From Myxococcales bacterium (lineage in GTDB: Bacteria > Myxococcota_A > UBA796 > GCA-2862545), in contig JAHQVJ010000223.1 of NCBI GenBank assembly GCA_019634415.1, forward strand, positions 1 to 43,195: 43,195 nt of DNA. Direction: 5' to 3'. The notes beneath the pieces are model-generated. The model was not told the origin of the DNA. It did not search any database and saw nothing but the letters and a program-made list of their open reading frames with translations. Positions 32,492-40,180 of the stretch are shown here, piece after piece. A program made the translations under genes and the position numbers. Position 1 is the stretch's first letter. Each line of letters opens with the position of its first letter.

Positions 32492-33121
32492 ATGAAGAAG
32501 CTCCTCGTGTTCGGTGCGACCGGCGGAACCGGCAAGCAGATCGTGGACCAGGCACTCGCTGCGGGCCACGAGGTGACCGCCGTGGTGCGCGATGCATCCA
32601 AGATGCAGGCGCGGCCTGGGTTGACCGTGGTGCAGGCGGACGCGCGGGACGAGCAGACCGTCCGCCAGGTGGCCGAGGGCCACGACGTGGTGATCTCGGC
32701 CATCGGCGCGCCCCCCAAGGACGCCACGGGGGTGCGGGAGGCGTGCACGCGGGCTCAGATCCGGGCCATGGAGGCACAGGGGCCGCGCCGGCTGATCAGC
32801 GTGTCGTCGCTGGGCATCGGCGACAGCAAGCCCACGCTGCCCTGGTACATGACGTGGTTCGTGGTGCCCTTCATCCTCAAGCGCGCCTTCGACGATCACG
32901 AGGAGCAGGAGCGGCACATCCGACAGAGCGATCTCGACTGGACCATCGTGCGCCCCACGAACCTCACGGACGCCCCCGCCACCGGGGACTACGCCCACGG
33001 CTTCGAGCGACTCCCGAAGGATCGCGGCATGGCCATTCCCCGCGCCGACGTCGCCGCCTTCGTGCTGTCGCAGCTCAACGACGACACCTACGTGGGCCGG
33101 GCCGTCGGTATCACCGGCTGA
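32492..33121 (+). CDS. NAD(P)-binding atypical short-chain dehydrogenase
   Basis: ATG 32492 follows GGAGGTGAACG. The 209-aa protein has an N-terminal Rossmann motif GATGGTG (about residues 8-14) and the layout of NAD(P)H-binding PF13460 proteins: GHEVTAVVRDASKM, GHDVVISAIGAPP, LISVSSLGIGDSK and WTIVRPTNLTD. It lacks the classical YxxxK catalytic pair, so it may be a reductase or a redox-sensing protein. It is divergent from the LysR gene, its likely regulator. The stop adjoins the convergent lipoprotein stop in a TGATCA palindrome. Confidence 0.9.
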   Translation: MKKLLVFGATGGTGKQIVDQALAAGHEVTAVVRDASKMQARPGLTVVQADARDEQTVRQVAEGHDVVISAIGAPPKDATGVREACTRAQIRAMEAQGPRRLISVSSLGIGDSKPTLPWYMTWFVVPFILKRAFDDHEEQERHIRQSDLDWTIVRPTNLTDAPATGDYAHGFERLPKDRGMAIPRADVAAFVLSQLNDDTYVGRAVGITG

Positions 33122-33952
33122 TCAGTCGAGGTCGAAGGTCTCCTTGATGGCGTCCTCGATGGCATCCTCGAGGTCGTCGCCGCAGTCCGACTCGTTGTCG
33201 ATCTGGGCAACCCCACCGTCCGCCAGCGAACGGGCGCACGAGCCGAGCAACGTCTGTCGGAACACCACGTCCAGGTCGATCTGGGCAAACATGTCCTCGG
33301 ACGCGTCGACCTCGATTCCATCGGGGGACTCGAACCTCGCGTCCTCGTTGATCTCCAGCGCCAACTCGAAGGCCACCGGATCCGAGATGTCCTCGATGGT
33401 GCCAGCCATGGCCAGGCTCACCCCAGATCCCGACGCACCTGGGTCGAAGCGGATGTCCACCCGCTCATAGGTCCCCGGGGGAATCGTGAGCCCGGCGAGG
33501 CTCGGCGTGGCCTCGCGCGTGACCAGATCGACGAGGAAGGGCCCCACGATCTCGATCTTGTCTTCCCCGTCCTCGCATCGCACGGGCGACTCGAAGGCAA
33601 AGGTGGGATCGAGATCGCCGCACGTCTGACCGCTCGGCAGGTCGATCTCGATGTCGCGGATGGCGGCGTTGCCTCCGTCGATGGTCACGAGGTTGCCCGC
33701 CATGTCCTCCACCTGGAAGCTCGTCGGGGTGGGGGTCGTGGTGGCCGAGCCGGTGTCACCAGTGGTTGTGCCCCCGGTGTCCGCCGTTGCTGTGGTCCCG
33801 GCGGTGGTGAAGGACGCCGCCGTGAAGCCCACCTGCATGGCCACAGCCCGCTCTAGCGCACCTCCTGGTCCAGGCGTTGGCCCATCCTGGCCCGACGAGC
33901 CGGAGCAACCCACACATCCTGCCCAGACGAACACCCATGCATTGCCACGCAT
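33122..33952 (-). CDS. Lipoprotein with Thr/Gly-rich linker
   Basis: This 276-aa protein starts at ATG 33952 with GAGG upstream. MRGNAWVFVWAGCVGC is a lipoprotein signal, then a low-complexity Thr/Gly/Asp linker (about 48-75). The beta-rich mature domain (FQVEDMAGNLVTIDGGNAAI, GTYERVDIRFDP) resembles DUF4382-type lipoproteins, though not firmly. The C-terminus is very acidic (DLEDAIEDAIKETFDLD). Confidence 0.72.
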   Translation of the reverse strand: MRGNAWVFVWAGCVGCSGSSGQDGPTPGPGGALERAVAMQVGFTAASFTTAGTTATADTGGTTTGDTGSATTTPTPTSFQVEDMAGNLVTIDGGNAAIRDIEIDLPSGQTCGDLDPTFAFESPVRCEDGEDKIEIVGPFLVDLVTREATPSLAGLTIPPGTYERVDIRFDPGASGSGVSLAMAGTIEDISDPVAFELALEINEDARFESPDGIEVDASEDMFAQIDLDVVFRQTLLGSCARSLADGGVAQIDNESDCGDDLEDAIEDAIKETFDLD

Positions 33953-33978
33953 TCGCGACCTCCTCTGGGCTCAGATAG

Positions 33979-33996
33979 AACGAGCAGGGACTCGTT
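33979..33996. other. Perfect inverted repeat
   Basis: AACGAG and CTCGTT flank CAGGGA in the 89-base gap between the unknown gene ending at 34042 and the lipoprotein start at 33952. It may be a weak terminator or an operator. Confidence 0.3.
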
Positions 33997-34041
33997 GACC
34001 AGTTTGCTCGCCATCGATTCGTATCCGCGCCGGGTACGCTC

Positions 34042-34638
34042 CTACGAGTAGAAGGAGCGCACGGGCACCACGAAGTCCACCCCGGGCAGGGGGCGACGCT
34101 CGCTGCGGCGCTCCCTCCCCCGGCGGCGCTCGCGCATCAGGCGCACCGACAGGCCGGAGTTCGGCCCTCCGGGCACCTGGGCGACGGAGCGCGACGGGGG
34201 CAGCCGCAGGTCCTGCAGCAACCACCGAGCGGCCATGCGACGGCCCTCCATGTGGCGCGGACCACCCCGAGGCGACCGCTCGTCGTTGGCGCGGTACACC
34301 TCCACCGCCTGCTGCCCCCCGGCGATGGCCCGACGGCAGACCCCGCGGCAGTAGAAGCGGTTGAACTCTCCCTCGGCGAGCACCCGTGCCGGATCCCTCC
34401 CTGGCGGGCCGGAGGGCGTCCCCGCGGACTCCATGCGGCGCTTCGAGCGCAGCTGCTCCGCGAGATCCGGTGCCTGGGCCTCGCGGAAGGCCCACTTGAG
34501 TAGACGGGGCCACGCCTTGATTCCCGAGACGGTCAGCCGCGCGCTGAAGTGCAACGTGCCCGCCAAGCGGTCGCGATGCAGCTCGTCGAGCATGAAGGCG
34601 CGAGTGATCGCGCTCAGCTCCACTAGACGTAATGCCAT
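34042..34638 (-). CDS. Protein of unknown function
   Basis: The 198-aa product starts at ATG 34638, five bases after GGAGG. The longer frame running to 35916 is antisense to the desaturase and is not real. The N-terminus is ITRAFMLDELHRDRLAGTLH, and the middle holds a Cys pair (RFYCRGVCRRAI). The C-terminus is strongly basic and ends GVDFVVPVRSFYS. The Arg-rich segment could bind nucleic acid. I do not recognise the family. Confidence 0.7.
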   Translation of the reverse strand: MALRLVELSAITRAFMLDELHRDRLAGTLHFSARLTVSGIKAWPRLLKWAFREAQAPDLAEQLRSKRRMESAGTPSGPPGRDPARVLAEGEFNRFYCRGVCRRAIAGGQQAVEVYRANDERSPRGGPRHMEGRRMAARWLLQDLRLPPSRSVAQVPGGPNSGLSVRLMRERRRGRERRSERRPLPGVDFVVPVRSFYS

Positions 34639-34733
34639 CTGTCCTCCGAACTGGCCCTCTTTGTACGAACGAGACCAGCCCATTTCTGTCCATCGCGGAC
34701 AACAGAAGGTTTTTCGATTGAACGCGCGTGCAG

Positions 34734-35693
34734 TCAGGGCCGGATGGCCGCCGAGGCGAGGCGAAGCACACTGACGTAGGAGGGAAGCGTATTCTCGGAG
34801 TCCAGCACGCCGGCTTGCCGCAGCTTGTCGTGCAGATCGGGCAGCCGCCAGTGGGGCACGGTCATGAGCAGGTGGTGCTCCACGTGCAGGTTCACGTGGT
34901 GGGGGCACCACAGCACGCGCTCGAGGGGGCTGGCCAGCACGGTACGGGTGTTCCGGGCGATGTCGGGCCCCCCCGGCATGCAGGCGTGCTCCGCGATGGC
35001 GCGCACGCGCAGCACCAGGGAGTAGACCGTCAGCCAGGCCACGCCCCACAACGCGTACAGCTCCGGCGCGCCCAGGGCCGCCAGGAGTCCCAGGAGGGCC
35101 AGGTTCGTGAGCAGCACGGGCAGCACCCGGGGCGCCGCTCGGCGCAGGCGGGTCGACCACGGGATCGGGGGCAGCCCGGCGCCCGGCGTGGACACCGTGT
35201 AGGGCAGGAAGTCCAGATCCATCGCGATCAGCCCCACGGCGCGGCGCAGACCGGTGAGGCCCGTGAGGTCGCGCAGTAGCTTGCGCACCAGGCCCGGCCG
35301 TGACACCGGGAACGGCTCCACCAGCCCCATGTCGGGGTCGGCGGCGGTGCCGGTGTGCACGTGGTGGCGCAGGTGATGCTCGCGGTAGCGCACCATGTCG
35401 AGCCAGATGGGGCTGCCGCACACCCAGTGCCCCACCTGCTCGTTGAGGCGTGGGCTGCGGAACAGGGCGCGGTGGGCAGCCTCGTGGGTGAGCACGGCCA
35501 GGCCGAGCTGGCGCGTGCCGATCACCACGACGGCAGCGAGCCAGGTCAGGGGGTGAGGCCACAGTGCCGAGGCCGCGAAGGCGCTGGCGATCAGGCCCCA
35601 GTCCGTGAGCACCGAGCGCCAGCCCTGCAGATCGCTCGGGGTGGTGAGCTCGCGGATCTCGTCGCGCGTGAGCAGCTCGGTGGCTCGAACCAT
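34734..35693 (-). CDS. Membrane fatty acid desaturase
   Basis: ATG 35693 has GGGGAG close upstream (the frame is open from 35744) and gives 319 aa. The three histidine clusters of integral-membrane desaturases are present: HEAAHR, REHHLRHH and HVEHH, with hydrophobic helices between. The family uses a di-iron centre to insert double bonds into acyl chains, needing an electron donor such as ferredoxin. The role may be membrane-lipid fluidity or lipid modification. The 105-base divergent gap to the caspase gene may hold promoters for both. Confidence 0.93.
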   Translation of the reverse strand: MVRATELLTRDEIRELTTPSDLQGWRSVLTDWGLIASAFAASALWPHPLTWLAAVVVIGTRQLGLAVLTHEAAHRALFRSPRLNEQVGHWVCGSPIWLDMVRYREHHLRHHVHTGTAADPDMGLVEPFPVSRPGLVRKLLRDLTGLTGLRRAVGLIAMDLDFLPYTVSTPGAGLPPIPWSTRLRRAAPRVLPVLLTNLALLGLLAALGAPELYALWGVAWLTVYSLVLRVRAIAEHACMPGGPDIARNTRTVLASPLERVLWCPHHVNLHVEHHLLMTVPHWRLPDLHDKLRQAGVLDSENTLPSYVSVLRLASAAIRP

Positions 35694-35798
35694 CGCTCCC
35701 CCTAGCCCGAGGGTAGACCGCAAAGTGAGCCCGATCCAGGCCATGCGTTTCGCACGACCGCCCCTTCGGGTGTTGATGGGTCAGCATCGGGAGGTGCC

Positions 35799-37463
35799 AT
35801 GACATCGTTGGCGAACGCCGTCGCCGTGTGGATGCTGTCTGCGCCCGCGGCCGCCCAACCAGAGACCGTGGGGTTGTTCGTGGGGTCCAACCGGCCGGGG
35901 CCCGGCCAGCAACCACTGCAGTTCGCCGTGCAGGACGCGGAGCGGTTTCGAGAGGTCATGCAGGAGATCGGCGGCGTCACAGCCGCCTCGACCCTGCTGA
36001 TGGATCCAGACGCCGACGACGTCCTGGCAGCACTGCAGACCCACGCCACCGGGCTGGAGGCCCGCGCCGACGCTGGTGCGCAGACCGTGTTCGTCTTCTA
36101 CTACTCGGGACACGCTCGCAGCCAAGCGCTCACGCTGGGTCCGTCGGAGCTGTCGCTACAGCGGCTGCGCCAGCAGCTCGAGGCCATGCCCAGCACGGTC
36201 ACCGTGGCCGTGCTGGACGCCTGCCAGTCCGGGGCGATCTCGTCGGTGAAAGGCGTGGAGCCAGCGACGGACTTCTCCTACAACTCCACCCACACCCTTC
36301 GCTCGCAGGGGCTCGCCGTGATGGCGTCGTCCACCGGATCGGAGCTGTCGCAGGAGTCCGATGCCATCGGCGGCTCCTTCTTCACCCACCACCTGGTGGC
36401 AGGCCTGAGGGGACCCGCCGATACCGACGACAACGGCGCGGTGAGCTTGGACGAGGCCTATCGCTATGCCTACCATCGCACCCTCGTCACCACGACCCCC
36501 ACGCAGGTGGGCGGACAGCACGTCACCCTGGAGACGCAGCTGCGAGGCCAAGGCGACATGGTGCTCACGCGCCCGTCGGAGGCCAACGCCTGGCTTCTGC
36601 TCGACGGGCCATCGGGACGGGTGCTCGTGGTGCGGGCCGACACCGGTGTGGTGGTGGCGGAGCTGGTCCGGGAGGGCACCGACGCCATGTCCCTGGCCCT
36701 GACGAACGGTCGCTACCAGGTGATCGGACGGGACGACACGGGCGGGTATCGCTGCGACGTGAGGCTGATCGCGGGTGAGCGCGTGGCATTGTCCACCGCA
36801 GACTGCGTGCCCCACGAAGGCGACGTTCCGGGCACGGTGAAGTCCGGGGCCGGTCCGTTTCGCGCCGACTCGTTGTCCGTGGAGGTCGCCGGGGGCGGAC
36901 TCCTCTCCCCTTCGGGGGGAGCCTACCGGGACCGCCTGACCCAGTTCGGCTACACCGACACCGACGCCGGACCCTTCGGCAGCCAGCTCAGCCTGAACGG
37001 GAGCATCGCGCTGACGGGGCGCATCGCTGGGCATTGGTCGTGGGTGGCCACCGCGGGCCTGCTGGAGCGCGAGCGGTGGGCACAGGGCAGCAGGCAGCAG
37101 GACTCCTTCGGAGCCACGACCCTCTCGAGGGTCTTCAACTGGCGCAGCTGGCGGCTCGGAGCCTACCTGCGGCACAGCGCACGGTTGGGTCGTGGGGACG
37201 CCTGGCGCTGGATGGCCCAGGCGGGGGGAGGCCCGGTGTTCACCACCAGCTGGTGGGACTGGCCCGGCACACCCGCCCGGTCCACCAGCTGGCATGCCGC
37301 TGGCGCGGCGGGCCTCCATTGGATGGCTCCGGGATCCGGGATCCGAGTGGGCGGCTTTGGTCAGCTGGACGGAGTGTGGGCACCGGCCCTTCGCAACTCC
37401 ACGAACGACACCAGAAACGTGGGAGGCGCCGCTGCAACGGCTGGCGTCAGGGTGGCACTGTGA
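35799..37463 (+). CDS. Caspase-like (C14) protease joined to a predicted beta-barrel
   Basis: ATG 35799 follows GGGAGGTGCC. The 554-aa protein has a signal peptide (about 1-19). Residues 22-240 are a caspase-fold peptidase with the catalytic dyad His 105 (YYSGHA) and Cys 142 (LDACQSG). An EF-hand-like loop (ADTDDNGAVSLDEA, about 207-220) is a common companion in bacterial caspase relatives. A beta-rich linker follows, and the last about 200 residues alternate hydrophobic and polar residues (SLSVEVAGGGLLSPSGGAY, LTGRIAGHWSWVATAGL, GGAAATAGVRVAL) as an outer-membrane barrel would. That would place a caspase domain in the periplasm, an unusual design. It heads the operon to 40180. Confidence 0.87.
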   Translation: MTSLANAVAVWMLSAPAAAQPETVGLFVGSNRPGPGQQPLQFAVQDAERFREVMQEIGGVTAASTLLMDPDADDVLAALQTHATGLEARADAGAQTVFVFYYSGHARSQALTLGPSELSLQRLRQQLEAMPSTVTVAVLDACQSGAISSVKGVEPATDFSYNSTHTLRSQGLAVMASSTGSELSQESDAIGGSFFTHHLVAGLRGPADTDDNGAVSLDEAYRYAYHRTLVTTTPTQVGGQHVTLETQLRGQGDMVLTRPSEANAWLLLDGPSGRVLVVRADTGVVVAELVREGTDAMSLALTNGRYQVIGRDDTGGYRCDVRLIAGERVALSTADCVPHEGDVPGTVKSGAGPFRADSLSVEVAGGGLLSPSGGAYRDRLTQFGYTDTDAGPFGSQLSLNGSIALTGRIAGHWSWVATAGLLERERWAQGSRQQDSFGATTLSRVFNWRSWRLGAYLRHSARLGRGDAWRWMAQAGGGPVFTTSWWDWPGTPARSTSWHAAGAAGLHWMAPGSGIRVGGFGQLDGVWAPALRNSTNDTRNVGGAAATAGVRVAL

Positions 37464-37474
37464 GGGGAAGCGTC

Positions 37475-38581
37475 ATGTACGGAATGCGAATCGGGTTCAT
37501 CTGCGTGCTGGCCGCGTGCACGTCCCAGGACGTCTGGGGGCTGCCGACCCTGGTCGATGACGGGAGCTTCGGGCAATGGTGCGGAGACAGTCCGTGCCGG
37601 TGGGAGCTCGAGTCCGGGAGCGTCGTGCAGCGCCCGACGTGGGAACCGACGGAGCAGGGCATCGAGCTGCGCGACGGGGCGATCCTCACGCAACGTCGGG
37701 AGGTGGAGGCCGCCTGGCTCGGCGAAGTCCGGTGCGTGCAGGCGGAGGTGTTGGTGGAAGGGCAGCCCGATCTCACGCTGGAGGTGGACCTCCAGGACGA
37801 TGGGTGGGTGGAGATCGTCGCCCCGCTGCAGTCCGGTGACTGGCAACGCCAGACCTTCACCGCCACGGCCCCCACGTGGTTCGACCGCATGCGGGTGACC
37901 CTGCGCCACGGAGGCGGGAACACGCCCCACACCGTGGCCCAGGTGCGCGTGGCAGATCCGTGGGGCCGGATCGAGCCGTGCGACGACGCCGCGGTGCTTC
38001 AGCCCTCGGGGACCAGCTGCTGGCAGGGCGACCAGTGCGAGTCGGGCCGCTGCTCGCCGCGCAGCGCTGCCCCCGAGTACTGGTCCGACGACCCGACCCT
38101 GGCCTGGATCAAGTCCGTGTGTAGCGGGTGCGAGGTCGACGCCGACTGTCTCGCAGACGAGATCTGCGGGGCGACCTGGGGCGACGGTCCCTTCTTCCAC
38201 CGAGAATGTGTGCCCTCTGGGGTGGCCACCCTGGGGGAGGCCTGTGGAGCGGACAGTCAATGCGACACGGGCGTGTGCTGCAATAGCCGCTGCTCCGAGT
38301 GCTGCGACGCCACGGCTCCGTGCAACGGCACAGGCCAGTGCGAGGCGCGCGCCCTGCGCGGCCTCGACTCCACCAGGGTGATCGGCGCAGTGTGCGACGT
38401 GGGACCCAGGCCCGTGGGGGCTGCCTGCTCCTTCGACGAAGACTGCCCCGCCGCCTGCGTGGGAGAGCCGCTGCAGGTCTGTGCAGAGGACGGCCGAAGC
38501 TGTCGTGGTGACCTGGACTGCGCCGACGGGATTCCGGGCAGCTGCCTGGCCGTCGGCGTGCGCCAGGGCACCTGTCAGTAG
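37475..38581 (+). CDS. Cysteine-rich lipoprotein
   Basis: ATG 37475 follows GAGGGGAAG, 11 bases after the caspase stop, and gives 368 aa. MYGMRIGFICVLAAC is a lipoprotein signal. The N-terminal half is beta-rich, like a carbohydrate-binding or jellyroll fold (WVEIVAPLQSGDWQRQTFTA). The C-terminal half has more than 25 cysteines in C-x(5)-C and CC patterns (SGCEVDADCLADEICG, DTGVCCNSRCSECCDATAPC), like the disulfide-rich Dickkopf-type modules of myxobacterial surface proteins. It could be a substrate or binding partner of the caspase. Confidence 0.82.
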   Translation: MYGMRIGFICVLAACTSQDVWGLPTLVDDGSFGQWCGDSPCRWELESGSVVQRPTWEPTEQGIELRDGAILTQRREVEAAWLGEVRCVQAEVLVEGQPDLTLEVDLQDDGWVEIVAPLQSGDWQRQTFTATAPTWFDRMRVTLRHGGGNTPHTVAQVRVADPWGRIEPCDDAAVLQPSGTSCWQGDQCESGRCSPRSAAPEYWSDDPTLAWIKSVCSGCEVDADCLADEICGATWGDGPFFHRECVPSGVATLGEACGADSQCDTGVCCNSRCSECCDATAPCNGTGQCEARALRGLDSTRVIGAVCDVGPRPVGAACSFDEDCPAACVGEPLQVCAEDGRSCRGDLDCADGIPGSCLAVGVRQGTCQ

Positions 38582-38590
38582 CGCGGATCC

Positions 38591-39058
38591 TTGCAGCACC
38601 TGTACCGCCAATTCGGGCCCGCCTTGCGCCGCAGATGCGAGCGCATGCTGGGCAGTCAGCAAGACGCGGAGGACGTTGTGCACACCCTATTCAGCGACCT
38701 GATCGCCAAGGGCCGGACGACAGATGTCACCTTCTCATACTTGTACCAGTCTGCCACCACCCGCTGCTTGAACCTCATTCGCAATGGTCGTCGTCGACGG
38801 GCCCTGCTGGACCGTCACGGAACCACCACCGTGGTGCTCCAGCATGGCGATCTGGTGGAGCGCATCATCACCGTCGACGTGCTGACGCAATTGCTGGACC
38901 GCCTGGAGGGCCCGTTGGCGGACGTCTTCGTGTACCTGTTCGTGGACCAGCTCACCCAAGCGGAGGTCGCCGAGCTGATGGGCACGAGCCGCAAGACCGT
39001 GGGGAATCGCGTGGCTGCCATCCGCGAGCAGCTCGCCGAGCTGTGGGGGATCCCATGA
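38591..39058 (+). CDS. ECF-type RNA polymerase sigma factor
   Basis: The start is TTG 38591, nine bases after the previous stop, so it is probably translationally coupled. At 155 aa it is short but normal for an ECF factor. The sigma-2 region is LYRQFGPALRRRCERMLG through QDAEDVVHTLFSDLI, and FSYLYQSATTRCLNLIRNGR completes it. The sigma-4 helix-turn-helix is LTQAEVAELMGTSRKTVGNR. The linker between them is reduced. Its stop overlaps the anti-sigma ATG, the standard pairing. It may control the operon it lies in, which would tie caspase production to envelope stress. Confidence 0.88.
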   Translation: MQHLYRQFGPALRRRCERMLGSQQDAEDVVHTLFSDLIAKGRTTDVTFSYLYQSATTRCLNLIRNGRRRRALLDRHGTTTVVLQHGDLVERIITVDVLTQLLDRLEGPLADVFVYLFVDQLTQAEVAELMGTSRKTVGNRVAAIREQLAELWGIP

Positions 39059-39633
39059 CGTGCCCCATCTCTTGGTTTCGCCTCGAGCGCTACGCCCTGG
39101 GGCTGCTCGACGGCGTCGAGTGCCGCGACGTAGCGGAGCACGTGACGGGGTGTGCCACCTGCCAGGCACGCCTCGGCGCCATCGAATTGGACGTGCGCCC
39201 GATGCCGCCGCTGCGGGCCGAGCCGGGGTGGCGACCGCTGGCATGGGCGGCGCCCCTCTTGCTCGCGGCTTTGGCGTTGCTCTGGCTGCTTCCCCGGCAG
39301 GGCTCCGATCCCAGCATCAAGGGCGGGGACGTGTCCCTGATCCTGGTGCGCGAGCGCGCCGGCGCAGTGACGGAAACCCCCAGCTCCTATGCAGCGGGCG
39401 ACCGGCTTCAGGTTCGCCTGACCTGCCCGCCAGGGGAGCTGCAGGCCGTGGTGAGCGTGACGGAGGGGGCCGCGGCCCCCGTGGAGGTCGCCCACGAGCG
39501 GGTGACGTGCGGCAATGCAGTGCCCGTGGGGAGCGCCCTTCGCTTGACGGGAACCGAGTCGGTGGAGGTGTGCGTGACCTGGGACGAGGGACGGGAGCAG
39601 GTGTGCCGCTCCCTGCTGGGGCAATGGCCTTGA
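39055..39633 (+). CDS. Zinc-finger anti-sigma factor
   Basis: ATG 39055 overlaps the sigma stop (ATGA). The 192-aa protein has an N-terminal anti-sigma zinc finger: a His then Cys-x2-Cys (EHVTGCATC), consistent with the ZAS HxxxCxxC motif. A single membrane helix (about 62-80) is followed by a periplasmic beta-rich domain with several cysteines. It should hold the sigma factor inactive at the membrane until a periplasmic signal releases it. The nearby caspase could be the protease that does so, but this is inference. Confidence 0.87.
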   Translation: MTCPISWFRLERYALGLLDGVECRDVAEHVTGCATCQARLGAIELDVRPMPPLRAEPGWRPLAWAAPLLLAALALLWLLPRQGSDPSIKGGDVSLILVRERAGAVTETPSSYAAGDRLQVRLTCPPGELQAVVSVTEGAAAPVEVAHERVTCGNAVPVGSALRLTGTESVEVCVTWDEGREQVCRSLLGQWP

Positions 39634-39655
39634 ACGAATCAACGGAGGAGCGATC

Positions 39656-40180
39656 ATGTGGATGTGGGTGATGGCGGCCTGGGCAGCGGACGCGGACCTC
39701 GACGGAGTCGACGACTCCATCGACAACTGCCGTGACGTCTCCAACGCCGAACAGCGAGACGTGGATCTCGATGGACTCGGAGATGTGTGCGACAACTGCC
39801 CCACGGCGGTGAACCCCGACCAGCACGACAACGACCGGGACGGCTTCGGTGCCGCCTGTGATCGGTGCGACTGGCTGGCGTGGCCGACCAACGACGACGA
39901 GGACACGGATGGCGACGGCGTGGCCGACAGCTGCGACAACTGCCCCTTCGACGCCAACCCCGACCAAGCCGACGCAGATCTCGATGTGATCGGCGACCTC
40001 TGTGACCCGCAGACCGATCCCCTGCTCGGGTCGGAGCCGGGGTGCCGCCACAGCACGGCGCACGCCAGCTGGTGGGCGGTGTGGGGACTGCTCGCGCTCC
40101 AGTGGGCCCGCCGACGGAGTCGCGCGCGATTCCAAAGGCGGCGAGTCGCCCGTATCGATGCGGTCAGAACCCGGCGGTGA
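39656..40180 (+). CDS. Thrombospondin type-3 repeat surface protein with C-terminal anchor
   Basis: ATG 39656 follows GGAGGAGCGATC. MWMWVMAAWAA serves as a short signal. Five Asp-rich calcium-binding repeats follow (DADLDGVDDSIDNC, DVDLDGLGDVCDNC, DNDRDGFGAACDRC, DTDGDGVADSCDNC, DADLDVIGDLCDP). The C-terminus has Cys, a hydrophobic stretch (WWAVWGLLALQWA) and an Arg-rich tail, like a MYXO-CTERM signal. It probably forms a calcium-stabilised rod at the surface. The end overlaps the convergent gene by 17 bases. Confidence 0.85.
   Translation: MWMWVMAAWAADADLDGVDDSIDNCRDVSNAEQRDVDLDGLGDVCDNCPTAVNPDQHDNDRDGFGAACDRCDWLAWPTNDDEDTDGDGVADSCDNCPFDANPDQADADLDVIGDLCDPQTDPLLGSEPGCRHSTAHASWWAVWGLLALQWARRRSRARFQRRRVARIDAVRTRR

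Noticed and set aside
34639..34733. Bulged TTCTG/CAGAA hairpin between desaturase and unknown gene
   Set aside because: The stem is interrupted by a three-base bulge and is not followed by a T-run on the transcribed strand, so it is too weak to call.
34042..35916. A 624-aa minus-strand open frame
   Set aside because: The upstream two thirds run in another frame of the desaturase gene with Arg/Pro/Gly-rich shadow composition; the real gene starts at 34638 after GGAGG.
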